Origin: a virus
Virus record (IMG/VR): IMGVR_UViG_3300007351_000272
Span: 1 to 20,916 of that record
Reading direction: 5' to 3' (one strand)
Length of the DNA stretch: 20,916 nt
In this document: positions 1 to 6,607 of the stretch, one piece after another
Numbering within the stretch: position 1 is the stretch's first letter
How the letters are laid out: each line of letters begins with the position of its first letter
Translations under genes and position numbers: made by a program
Notes under the pieces: model-generated
Databases searched by the model: none
The model's input: only the letters and a program-made list of their open reading frames with translations
Told to the model about the DNA's origin: nothing

Positions 1-30
1 TGCTGGACGGTTTTCCGGGTAGTCCGTACA

Positions 31-58
31 CTCCGTCTAGCCCGGAGGGTGGACGGAG
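31..58 (+). promoter_or_regulatory. Inverted repeat covering the Shine-Dalgarno of the XRE gene
   Basis: CTCCGTC at 31-37 and GACGGAG at 52-58 are exact inverted repeats, 7 bp each with a 14-nt loop. The right arm overlaps the GGAGG Shine-Dalgarno at 55-59. Related ACGG/CCGT elements lie at 7-10 and 24-27. It could be an operator for the regulator's own control or an RNA hairpin that hides the ribosome site. Which one depends on a transcription start that lies off the window. Confidence 0.3.
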
Positions 59-66
59 GCGAAGCC

Positions 67-366
67 ATGGCTGACCAGGAACAAGTGCAACGGCGCATCG
101 CGCGCGTGATCAATGTGCTGCGCGAGGCGAGAGGCATCTCGACGCAGGAGCTCTACGCGCGCGCGGGGCTCAAGAAGCAGTCGTACTTCGACCGAATGAA
201 CGGGACCACCGGGCTCACGGTCACCGAGCTCGAGAACATCGCGGCGGCGCTCGGCGTCGATCCGTGCGCGCTGCTGCGCGACCCGGACGAGCTCGTGCGC
301 CAGTGGGTCGCCAGGGACTCGAACCCTGAACCTGCGGATGTCGCCGCGATCGTGGCGGCGGCGTGA
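67..366 (+). CDS. Small XRE-family helix-turn-helix regulator
   Basis: A 99-residue DNA-binding protein of the lambda-repressor/Cro (XRE) type, acting in the cytoplasm. The helix-turn-helix covers about residues 8-70, with the pattern LREARGISTQELYARAG, then a recognition-helix region around KKQSYFDRM, then TVTELENIAAALGV. The last 25 residues are a short acidic and Ala-rich tail; there is no peptidase or dimerisation domain as in large phage repressors. The ATG at 67 is chosen because GGAGG lies 7 nt upstream; a GTG at 49 is in frame but has no correctly spaced ribosome site. The stop overlaps the integrase start (GTGA), so the two are translationally coupled. It could be the immunity repressor, a Cro-like protein or an excision/integration regulator; the sequence does not decide. 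The family call is firm, the role is inference. Confidence 0.85.
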   Translation: MADQEQVQRRIARVINVLREARGISTQELYARAGLKKQSYFDRMNGTTGLTVTELENIAAALGVDPCALLRDPDELVRQWVARDSNPEPADVAAIVAAA

Positions 367-1280
367 CGCCAGTCACACTCTTACAGGACGATGCGTCTGA
401 CGCCGACAACGAATGGGTGGACGACGACGCGGGGGTCGTCGGTGCGCACCTCGCATACCTCCGGCACCTGAACCGTCGGCCCGGGACGATCTACCAACGG
501 CGCAGGCACCTCGAGCGGCTCGCGGCGTTCGACGCCGACCGCCCGCTGCTCGAGCTCGACGGCGAGACACTCCACGCGTTCGTGACGCGCTCCGAGCTCG
601 GACCCGAGGCGCGCGCGTCGGCGGTCTCGCACGTGTGCGGGTTCTTCCGGTGGGCGGTCCTCGCGGGGTTGCTCGAGCGCGACCCGTCCGCGCGGCTGTT
701 GCGCCCACGGCGCCCGCGGCGGCTTCCCCGCCCGATGCCCGACGCGGCGGCAGCGCGTGCGCTCGCCCAGGCGGCCGAACCGGTGCGGGCGTGGCTATAC
801 CTCGCGGCGTACGCGGGGCTGCGCGCGTGTGAGATCGCGCAGCTGCGCGGCGAGGACTTCCTGCTCGGCCAAACGCCGGCGATGCTGATCGTGCGCGAGA
901 GCAAAGGCGGCGACTCGAGCTTCGTGCCGATCTCGCAGGTGCTGCGGCCGGTGATTGTGCTGTACGCGATGGTCGACGGCTGGTGCTTCCCCAACGGCCG
1001 CGACCCCGCCACACACGTGACCGCCGCGCAGGTGAGCAAGCGAGCCAACCGGTTCCTCCATGAGATCGGGGTCACCGAAACGCTGCACTCGCTCCGGCAC
1101 TTGTTCGGGACGCGCACGTACGCCGCGTCGGGTCGGGACCTGCGCGTCACGCAGGAGCTGATGCGCCACAAGACGCCGGTGAGCACCGCGATCTACACGT
1201 TCGTCGACCCGGGCCGTGCGGCGTCGGTGCTCGACAATCTGCCGGGCCCCGGCGAGGGGTCGGTTTCCGGCGGAAACTGA
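363..1280 (+). CDS. int: Tyrosine recombinase (phage integrase)
   Basis: A site-specific recombinase of 305 residues, predicted to integrate and excise the phage chromosome. An N-terminal SAM-like core-binding domain spans about residues 24-115 (AHLAYLRHLNRRPGTIYQRR). The catalytic domain follows with all expected active-site residues: Arg154 in AGLRACEIAQL, Lys181 in ESKGG, His242 and Arg245 in LHSLRH, His269 in MRHK, and the nucleophile Tyr278 in TAIYTFVD. The length fits XerC/D-like phage integrases. There is no long arm-binding N-terminal domain as in lambda Int. It starts at GTG 363, overlapping the preceding regulator's stop by 4 nt, and probably depends on that gene for transcription and translation. 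The C-terminal tail (GPGEGSVSGGN) is encoded over the palindrome at 1264-1276. No attachment site could be identified because its tRNA or other target is not visible. Confidence 0.95.
   Translation: MTPVTLLQDDASDADNEWVDDDAGVVGAHLAYLRHLNRRPGTIYQRRRHLERLAAFDADRPLLELDGETLHAFVTRSELGPEARASAVSHVCGFFRWAVLAGLLERDPSARLLRPRRPRRLPRPMPDAAAARALAQAAEPVRAWLYLAAYAGLRACEIAQLRGEDFLLGQTPAMLIVRESKGGDSSFVPISQVLRPVIVLYAMVDGWCFPNGRDPATHVTAAQVSKRANRFLHEIGVTETLHSLRHLFGTRTYAASGRDLRVTQELMRHKTPVSTAIYTFVDPGRAASVLDNLPGPGEGSVSGGN
1264..1276. repeat. 13-bp palindrome TTTCCGGCGGAAA, copy 1
   Basis: Exact TTTCCG-G-CGGAAA; flanking G1263 and C1277 extend the arms to 7 bp. It lies inside the last codons of the integrase gene, 4 nt before the end of the stop codon. 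The same 13-mer recurs at 11250-11262 and 15911-15923. Confidence 0.75.
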
Positions 1281-1316
1281 GCCCGGGCAGGGCACAGAAT
1301 TCTACGATTCACGGCT

Positions 1317-1345
1317 TTGCGCTCGCGCGCGCGCCGTCGTAGCGT
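1317..1345 (+). promoter_or_regulatory. Candidate sigma70-type promoter for the membrane-protein gene
   Basis: TTGCGC at 1317-1322 and TAGCGT at 1340-1345 are separated by 17 nt and preceded by an AT-richer patch (about 1297-1311, including GAATTCTACGATT). The spacer is an alternating CG run. An inverted repeat CTACGA (about 1302-1307) / TCGTAG (about 1337-1342) overlaps it and could be an operator. The match to consensus is moderate, so this is tentative. Confidence 0.35.
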
Positions 1346-1378
1346 CACCGTCACCGAGTGGGAGGTTGCGGAGCCCCA

Positions 1379-1750
1379 ATGGCAGAAGCCACGTTCGACG
1401 AGGCGACGCGGGCGGCTCTTCGCCGGCGCGCGGGCAGCGTCGAGAACGCCGGGCGGTTCGCCGCCTTCATCGGTGTGCTGATCGTTCTCGTTGCGATCGT
1501 GCTCGCGATCGTCACCCTCACCGAGATGAACGACGACCCGGGGTTCTTCGACGAAGGGCCTGAGTACACGACCGTCGACAAGGTGATCGCGGTGTCCACG
1601 GTCGGGCTCGGCGTCGGCGCATCCGGTGTGCTGCTCGTCGCCGTCGGCGTCGGCCTGCTCGGCCTCGCCGACTATCTCGCCGCGCGCGCAGGCGGGACCG
1701 CTGCCGAGCAGGCACAGTCGACGGCCGCCCAGGGCGACACGCCGTACTGA
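1379..1750 (+). CDS. Small two-helix membrane protein, function unknown
   Basis: A protein of 123 residues not recognised as a named family. A charged N-terminus (about residues 1-26, Arg-rich RRRAG) precedes a first hydrophobic helix at about 27-48 (AAFIGVLIVLVAIVLAIVTL). An acidic, probably extracytoplasmic loop (48-67, with DDPGFFDEGPEY) leads to a long second helix at about 69-97, and a polar Ala/Gln-rich tail ends the protein. The ATG at 1379 has GGAG 5 nt upstream; an in-frame GTG at 1358 would add seven residues and lacks a good ribosome site. It sits between the integrase and the convergent late operon, with a candidate promoter before it and a strong terminator directly after it. That is the layout of a separately expressed cargo (moron) gene. 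A lysogen-expressed exclusion or surface role is possible but is only inference. Confidence 0.7.
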   Translation: MAEATFDEATRAALRRRAGSVENAGRFAAFIGVLIVLVAIVLAIVTLTEMNDDPGFFDEGPEYTTVDKVIAVSTVGLGVGASGVLLVAVGVGLLGLADYLAARAGGTAAEQAQSTAAQGDTPY

Positions 1751-1755
1751 CGCGA

Positions 1756-1794
1756 AGAAGCCCCGCGGCCCGGAAGGCCGCGGGGCTTCTTTTT
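1756..1794. terminator. Strong Rho-independent terminator between convergent operons
   Basis: Perfect 15-bp stem: AGAAGCCCCGCGGCC at 1756-1770 pairs with GGCCGCGGGGCTTCT at 1776-1790 around a 5-nt loop, followed by a T run (1790-1794) on the + strand. In the other direction the stem is followed by the weaker TTCTT, so it probably stops the - strand late operon too. It lies between the stop codons of the membrane-protein gene (1750) and the GH26-like gene (1817). Confidence 0.93.
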
Positions 1795-1816
1795 CGGGTG
1801 GCGTGTGTGGCGCGCG

Positions 1817-2929
1817 TCAGGTCATCGTCGCGCCGAAGAGCTCGCGGAAGCGGGCGGCGCTGCGGGCGAGCTCTTCGCGATCTTCGAACGTGTCGTAGTC
1901 GGTGAGCCGGTGGTCCATGTCGGCGTTCTCGACGTTGTGGACGAGGACCCATCGGCAGTCGCCGGCGTCGACGAGCCGCCGGACCGTGTCCCAGAAGTCG
2001 GGGCAGTCTCCGCCGCCGGCGCTCGTCCGACGTTCGTTGCCGACCTCGTCGATGCCGTACGGCTTGGCGACGTCGTTGACGAGGTCGAGGAACCAGCGCA
2101 GGCCGCGCCCGTCACGGTTGCGGCCCTGGTCCCAGAACTGGGTTTGGCGGCGTGCGCAGTCGCGTTCGAGGTCGTCGAGGTCGTATAGGTCGAGCGTGAC
2201 GGCATCGACATGGTCGGCGCCGGGGTAGGCGATCGGGCCGTTGCCGCCGAAGAACAGGTTCCAGACGATCTGGAAGTCCTGGCCGGGGACCGTGCGGAGC
2301 ACGTCGACGACGTGTCGTTGGCAAGCGATGTACTGGTCGGCGCCGATCCGGGCCGTGCCCCACCGGAAGAAGTTGGTGTTGTGCTCGTGGCCGATCGCGA
2401 CCGCCGCGTCGGCGTTGCCGTTGCCGACGAGCCGCTGCCCGACCGTGCGGAGCGCCGGGTCGTAGTCGCCGCGTAGGAGCCCGTCGACGGTCATGTCGTC
2501 GGTCAGCAGCGGGAACAGCACGCACACCTTGCGGTCCCGGGTCGGGGAGCCGAGCCAGAACATGTTGTCGCGCATCGCGCGGATCGAGTCGCGATGCAGG
2601 TGGAGCCGCAGGATCCCGGCACGGTCGTAGCCGGCCCACCGCGCGAATCGGTCTTCGCGACCGGCGGTGTTGTTGTCATGGTCGTAGCAGCCGACCAGCA
2701 ACGGCAACGGCGACGGCTGCGGAGGGTCCGGGTGCGGTTCGGGCCCGGGCCCGGGCCCGGTCGTATCGAGCGCAGCGACGATTTCTGCGTACACGGCGAG
2801 GAGCTCACGGTCGAGGGTCTCGACCGCGGCGCGCGCGTCGGCGAGGAGCCGGTCGCGTGCGGCCTTGAACGCGAGGGTGGCGGCGAGACCACGGTCGAGC
2901 GCAGCGCGGGCACGGGCGGCGTCGGTCAT
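1817..2929 (-). CDS. GH26-like glycoside hydrolase with coiled-coil N-terminus
   Basis: A protein of 370 residues, the last gene of the late operon. Residues 1-55 are Ala/Arg-rich and helical (coiled-coil-like), followed by a Pro-Gly linker (58-75) and a catalytic-type domain from about 77. The domain resembles glycoside hydrolase family 26 (beta-mannanase clan, TIM barrel). His181-Glu182 in GHEHNTNFFRWG matches the acid/base motif, IVWNLFFGG the following strand, YPGADHVDAVTLDLYD the family's YPGxxYVDxxxxDxYD block, and Glu295 in YGIDEVG the expected nucleophile. Start ATG 2929 has AGGAGG 6 nt upstream. It probably cleaves or binds a host-surface glycan, perhaps mannan-containing; the substrate is inference. 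No signal peptide is seen, which fits a virion-bound enzyme. The helical N-terminus could anchor or oligomerise it. Confidence 0.75.
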   Translation of the reverse strand: MTDAARARAALDRGLAATLAFKAARDRLLADARAAVETLDRELLAVYAEIVAALDTTGPGPGPEPHPDPPQPSPLPLLVGCYDHDNNTAGREDRFARWAGYDRAGILRLHLHRDSIRAMRDNMFWLGSPTRDRKVCVLFPLLTDDMTVDGLLRGDYDPALRTVGQRLVGNGNADAAVAIGHEHNTNFFRWGTARIGADQYIACQRHVVDVLRTVPGQDFQIVWNLFFGGNGPIAYPGADHVDAVTLDLYDLDDLERDCARRQTQFWDQGRNRDGRGLRWFLDLVNDVAKPYGIDEVGNERRTSAGGGDCPDFWDTVRRLVDAGDCRWVLVHNVENADMDHRLTDYDTFEDREELARSAARFRELFGATMT

Positions 2930-2973
2930 GTGGGGCCTCCTGAGATGAACGCGTGGGGATGATTTCGAGCGGG

Positions 2974-3426
2974 CTACGACAATGTCGCCGAGCTCGTGAG
3001 GCCGTCGCAGTCGAGCCCGTGCCGGCACCGGAAACAGTGCAGCCGGGCCCGCTCTTCGAGCGAGGTGTCGTACTTCGGCTCGAGCCCGCGCGCCATGCGC
3101 TGCAGGTCGGCGTAGAGCGACCGGATGTCGGCGACCTCGCCGGCGCTCGGCTCGTAGTCGTGAAGCCCGTTGAGCTTCCAGAAGGCGAACAGGAACGGCC
3201 GGCCGCACACGCCGCAGATCGCTCGATCGGCGAGCCCACGGCTCATGTAGAACGGGGCGACGACGTGCCCGCAGCCCTTGTCGCCGAACAGGCCCGGGCC
3301 GCAGACGCCGATCGGGCGGCACCACTTGATCGGGTCGGTGCGCGGGCGCAGGTTCAGCAGGTACTCCGTGAAGCGATCGCGCCGCTCGGGCGGCCGGCGC
3401 CGGCGGCGCAGCCACTTCAGGATCAT
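2974..3426 (-). CDS. Cysteine-rich, zinc-finger-like small protein
   Basis: A protein of 150 residues, not assigned to a named family. It begins with a strongly basic segment (MILKWLRRRRR) and carries eight cysteines in pairs: Cys36 and Cys42, Cys52 with His54, Cys71 and Cys74 (AICGVCGRPF), Cys131 and Cys134 (HCFRC), and Cys140. The spacing suggests two metal-binding knuckles. The region 95-115 is helical. Start ATG 3426 has AAGGAG upstream and overlaps the stop of the preceding beta-helix gene by 4 nt (ATGA), so the two are coupled. Its place between two glycan-active tail genes suggests a small accessory or assembly protein of the tail tip. A DNA- or RNA-binding role is also possible given the basic start. 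Confidence 0.75.
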   Translation of the reverse strand: MILKWLRRRRRPPERRDRFTEYLLNLRPRTDPIKWCRPIGVCGPGLFGDKGCGHVVAPFYMSRGLADRAICGVCGRPFLFAFWKLNGLHDYEPSAGEVADIRSLYADLQRMARGLEPKYDTSLEERARLHCFRCRHGLDCDGLTSSATLS

Positions 3427-5297
3427 GGCGTTGCTCCTTCGGTCCGCCAGAGGTTCCACGTGGCGACGAACGTCGAGCCCGGACGCGCTGTCGGCGTGAG
3501 CGTGAGCGTCGTGCCGGCGAGCTGCACGCGCACGACCGATGTCGCCGGCGTGCGCGCGCGGCGGAACTCGAGGCCGTCGAACGTCGGGTCGATGACGTCG
3601 AGCAGGTCGGGCTTGTCGCCGCCGGTGGCGAGCAGGATGCCGGCGTCGGTGTAGCCGCGCATGACGAGCCCGCGCAGCGTCGTCGGGTGCGATGTTGCGA
3701 GGCGGTGCACGGTGGTCTCGACGGCGGCGGCGCCGCCCTCGATGCTGATGCGCTCGAAGCGGAGGCCGGGCGCCCCGTCGCTGACGGCGTGGAGCAGGAT
3801 GCCGGCGCGGGCGTTGGCGTACAGGTGCCCGCCCTCGTAGAGGTAGTGGTTCTTGTACGCGCCGTGCTCGATCCCGAGCTCGTTGTGGTAGCCGTCGAAG
3901 TCGGTGATCACGTGCGCGCGCGGGCTGTTCTGCCAGACGAAGATCCCGGCGTGGCCGTTGTTGTGCGCCAGGTTGCGCTCGAAGCGCCAGACGGACTCGT
4001 TGGCTTCGGGCCAGTGGAAGCCCGAGCTCTCCTGCTTGTCGTCGACGCCGACCGCGACCGAGTCGACGATGCGGTTGCCGGTGCCCTTGCCGACGTCGAA
4101 GCCGGCGAGCCGGTTGTTCGCCGAGCCCGAGCGGACACGCGCGGCGATCACGTGGTCGAACGTCGTGTCGAACGTCGGGTCGGCGGGCTGGCGATGGTCG
4201 CGCCAGTTGTCGATGTTGCACGGCGGCGGGCAGCGCTCGCCGTCCCACCAGTAGGCGGTGTGCTGGGTGTTCCACGAGATCGTGTCGTGGAACGTGATCC
4301 CGTTGCTCAGGTGCGGGACGTAGGCGTGGTTGCCGGCGTCGCGCACGACCGTGCCCTCGACGACCGAGCCGCGGCTGCCGTCGCCGCTGGCGTGGAAGTG
4401 CAGGGCGTAGCGGCCGGTGTGGTCCATCGGCGGGAGCCACTTCGGCTCCGGGCCGACCGGCCGGGCGGTCGAGAACCGTGACGGGCGCGGGCCCAGGTAG
4501 CGCAGCGACGCGTGCCGGATGGTCTGCGGCGCGCTCGAGCGGATGAACACGTGGGCGCGGCCGGCCGCGGTGCCTTCGATGCGGACGTTGCGGGTCAGGT
4601 TGAGGACCTCGGCGGTCCAGCGGCCGGCGACGTGCGGATGGTCGGTGACGAGCGGCCGGTCGAGTGTCACGGTCGCGCCCGAGATCGCCGCGATGCGCAC
4701 GCCTTCGAACTGCGAGAAGGTGCCGGGCTTGGTCGGGACGACGACGAGCTCGTCGCCGACACGCCAGCCGACCGGCGTCGCGGCGAGCGTGATCGATGTC
4801 GCGCCGGCGTTGAGCCCGTCGGCGAGGTTGGTCCAGCCGGTGCGTGCCGTGCCGGCGATGTCGAGCTGCCCGGCGCCCATGACCCACAGCCCGACGTCGC
4901 TGTCGATCGGGTCCATCCCGCCGCCGACCACGGCCTCTTCGTCGATGGCGATGAACCGGATCGTGTGCACGACGTCGGGCCGTGCGGGCTTCGCCTCGAG
5001 CACACCGTGCACGATGAGGTTCCCGGTGAGCGTCAGCGTGGTGGAGCGTTCCGGGTCGAGCACGAGGACGTCGCACGCGTCGACGGTGACGCTCTCGCGC
5101 GTCACCGTGCCGCGCAGCACGTCTCGCGTGCAGTCGCCGTCCTTCGTCGGGAGCTCCGAGCCGGTGACGAGCTGCGCGGCGGCGAAGGTGACGAGCGCGG
5201 CTGCGGCGATCGCCCGGCGCGGGTGCTGGCGCACGACCTGGGCGGCGCGTTTGATCGGCCGTCGTTGCGGTCGGGCGCGCGCGAACGGTCGACGCAT
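3423..5297 (-). CDS. G8-domain / right-handed parallel beta-helix protein, CEMIP-like
   Basis: A protein of 624 residues. A basic N-terminus (1-28, many Arg) precedes a hydrophobic stretch (about 29-45), resembling a signal anchor. Residues about 58-215 look like a G8 domain: the stretch around LTLTGNLIVHGVLEA, a WTNLADG...GATSITLA block and VGWRVGDELVVVPT, then TVTLDRPL. After that a right-handed beta-helix runs to about 585, including GRYALHFHASGDGSRG (295-310), the signature region of CEMIP/TMEM2-type hyaluronan-related proteins, and repeated short turns (HNNGHAGIFVWQNSP). A short beta tail ends the protein. Start ATG 5297 has GGAGG 6 nt upstream. It is likely a tail-spike-like glycan-binding or depolymerising protein. 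The N-terminal hydrophobic stretch is odd for a virion protein; it could instead be displayed by the host. Fold call is good, activity is inferred. Confidence 0.75.
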   Translation of the reverse strand: MRRPFARARPQRRPIKRAAQVVRQHPRRAIAAAALVTFAAAQLVTGSELPTKDGDCTRDVLRGTVTRESVTVDACDVLVLDPERSTTLTLTGNLIVHGVLEAKPARPDVVHTIRFIAIDEEAVVGGGMDPIDSDVGLWVMGAGQLDIAGTARTGWTNLADGLNAGATSITLAATPVGWRVGDELVVVPTKPGTFSQFEGVRIAAISGATVTLDRPLVTDHPHVAGRWTAEVLNLTRNVRIEGTAAGRAHVFIRSSAPQTIRHASLRYLGPRPSRFSTARPVGPEPKWLPPMDHTGRYALHFHASGDGSRGSVVEGTVVRDAGNHAYVPHLSNGITFHDTISWNTQHTAYWWDGERCPPPCNIDNWRDHRQPADPTFDTTFDHVIAARVRSGSANNRLAGFDVGKGTGNRIVDSVAVGVDDKQESSGFHWPEANESVWRFERNLAHNNGHAGIFVWQNSPRAHVITDFDGYHNELGIEHGAYKNHYLYEGGHLYANARAGILLHAVSDGAPGLRFERISIEGGAAAVETTVHRLATSHPTTLRGLVMRGYTDAGILLATGGDKPDLLDVIDPTFDGLEFRRARTPATSVVRVQLAGTTLTLTPTARPGSTFVATWNLWRTEGATP

Positions 5298-5360
5298 GAG
5301 GACCCTCCACAGGATCAGGGGATGCCCGCCCCGGGACTGATGCGCGCGCGATCGCGTCGG

Positions 5361-5660
5361 TCAGGTGGCGCGCGAGCGTTTCTTCGCGGGTGCCTTGACC
5401 GGCCGCTTGGCGGGTCGCTTCGGTGAGCTCGGGCTGGCGGCCGCGTCGGCTTGGCGGACGAGCGCGAGCGCGGCGTCGTTCGCCTGGGTGAGGAGCTGGC
5501 GACGTTCGACGAGCGCGGCGTCGACGACGCGGATCGCCTGTTTCATCGCGTCGGCCTGGCCGAGCGGGACCTGCACGGTCGTCAGCGCCTGCACGCAGGC
5601 GGTCCAGGCGAGCGCGACCGGGTCCTGTTGGGGTTGCTGGTCCTTGTCGGCGGCGCTCAT
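5361..5660 (-). CDS. Small helical protein with Lys/Pro-rich basic tail
   Basis: A protein of 99 residues, not recognised. Residues 1-12 are polar and Gln-rich, 14-74 form predicted amphipathic helices (ALAWTACVQALTTVQ, then AIRVVDAALVERRQLLTQ), and 76-99 form a highly basic tail with Pro-Ala-Lys repeats (KRPAKRPVKAPAKKRSR). The tail resembles the Lys/Pro/Ala tails of histone H1 and actinobacterial HU proteins in composition only. Start ATG 5660 has AAGGA upstream. It lies between the LamG-like and G8 genes. It might bind DNA or a negatively charged surface polymer; no function can be assigned. Confidence 0.75.
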   Translation of the reverse strand: MSAADKDQQPQQDPVALAWTACVQALTTVQVPLGQADAMKQAIRVVDAALVERRQLLTQANDAALALVRQADAAASPSSPKRPAKRPVKAPAKKRSRAT

Positions 5661-5677
5661 GGCGTTCCTTTCGGGAA

Positions 5678-6607
5678 TCAGGGCTCTTCGACCAGCGACG
5701 CGGCGGCCGGCATGTACTGCGCGGCGTAGGACCGCATCCGGTCGACCTCGGCGGCGGTCCACTCGGACGTTTTGGTGCCGCCGAAGGCGAAGTAGAACTT
5801 GTGGACCCAGCCGAGGAAGAACTCGCGGAACGTGTGCGCGTTGAGCGTCCCGGTCACCCGCTCGGTCTGGAGCGCACCGCTGCTGTCTTTCCAGTTGGCC
5901 TCGAACCATGACGACCCGGCCACGCTCGAGGTGTGCCACACGAGCAGCACGGTCTCGTCGACGCTGGCATCGTGGGTGAGCGTGAGCCGGTTCGACGCGG
6001 AGCCGTTCGCCCAGTTCGCCGCTTCCCAGTCCAGCGCGGCGGTGAAGAACCGGCCGGCGTGGATGGTCGTGCTTGCCGTCTGCCCCGGGCCGCCGAGCGT
6101 CGAGTCCCACAGCCCGGCGTCGGCATGCTGCCCGACCGCCGTCACCGGCCGGCCGAGCATCACGCAGGACCATGGCGCCGGATAGCCACCCGTGGCGTTG
6201 AAGTAGGTGGTGTCGTCGGTGTAGTCGACGGGCGTCAGGATCGCGTACAGGTCGTTGGTCTCGCCGACTTCCTTGAGCTTGTCGAACCGGACGGCCGGGT
6301 GGCCGTTGAACCGGTCGGACGATGCGATGTGCAGCGGGCCCGGGCAGGGCTGCACGCCCGTGTAGGTCGCAGCGTGCACACCACCCCACTGCGTGTCGTC
6401 GTACAGGTGCTTCGTCCCGATCCGGTCGGGGATGAACGTGACTCGCGTCGCGCCGGTGATCCCGTACTCGGACTGCTGCGCTGCAGTCGCGGTGCCGAGC
6501 GTCGCGTCGCGCACGCTCCACGCGTGCGTGAACGCTGCGAGGTCATGCCACTCGGGGATCCCGAGCCTGACGCCCGCGGCGGCGAGCCCCGCCCCGAACA
6601 CTCTCAT
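5678..6607 (-). CDS. LamG/concanavalin-like tail-associated lectin
   Basis: A protein of 309 residues, likely a jelly-roll glycan-binding protein of the virion. FNGHPAVRFDK (100-110) is the opening strand pattern of LamG-like folds (NGxPAVRFDG). The C-terminal block FREFFLGWVHKFYFAFGG (260-277) then EWTAAEVDRMRSYAAQYM (282-299) matches the closing strand plus helix of the same family. Intervening residues carry alternating hydrophobic strands (SCVMLGRPVTAV, DETVLLVWHTSS). The start ATG at 6607 overlaps the fibre gene's stop (ATGA), so it is coupled to it. It probably binds a host-surface carbohydrate next to the fibre. Enzymatic residues are not seen. The N-terminal 20 residues may be an attachment segment. 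Confidence 0.7.
   Translation of the reverse strand: MRVFGAGLAAAGVRLGIPEWHDLAAFTHAWSVRDATLGTATAAQQSEYGITGATRVTFIPDRIGTKHLYDDTQWGGVHAATYTGVQPCPGPLHIASSDRFNGHPAVRFDKLKEVGETNDLYAILTPVDYTDDTTYFNATGGYPAPWSCVMLGRPVTAVGQHADAGLWDSTLGGPGQTASTTIHAGRFFTAALDWEAANWANGSASNRLTLTHDASVDETVLLVWHTSSVAGSSWFEANWKDSSGALQTERVTGTLNAHTFREFFLGWVHKFYFAFGGTKTSEWTAAEVDRMRSYAAQYMPAAASLVEEP

Noticed and set aside
1324-1334. Alternating CG run as a Z-DNA or other special element
   Set aside because: Short CG alternations are expected at this base composition; it is only the spacer of the candidate promoter.
2740-2762. GGGCCC triplication as a regulatory repeat
   Set aside because: It encodes the Gly-Pro linker of the GH26-like protein in frame and is explained by that.
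3427-5310. Long upstream extension of the Cys-rich gene's frame
   Set aside because: The extension is an Arg/His-rich shadow of the G8 protein gene. The ATG at 3426 has a good ribosome site and an ATGA overlap.
5314-5341. ATCAG...CTGAT inverted repeat between the G8 gene and the basic-tail gene as a terminator
   Set aside because: The arms are only 5 bp with a long loop and no T run follows.
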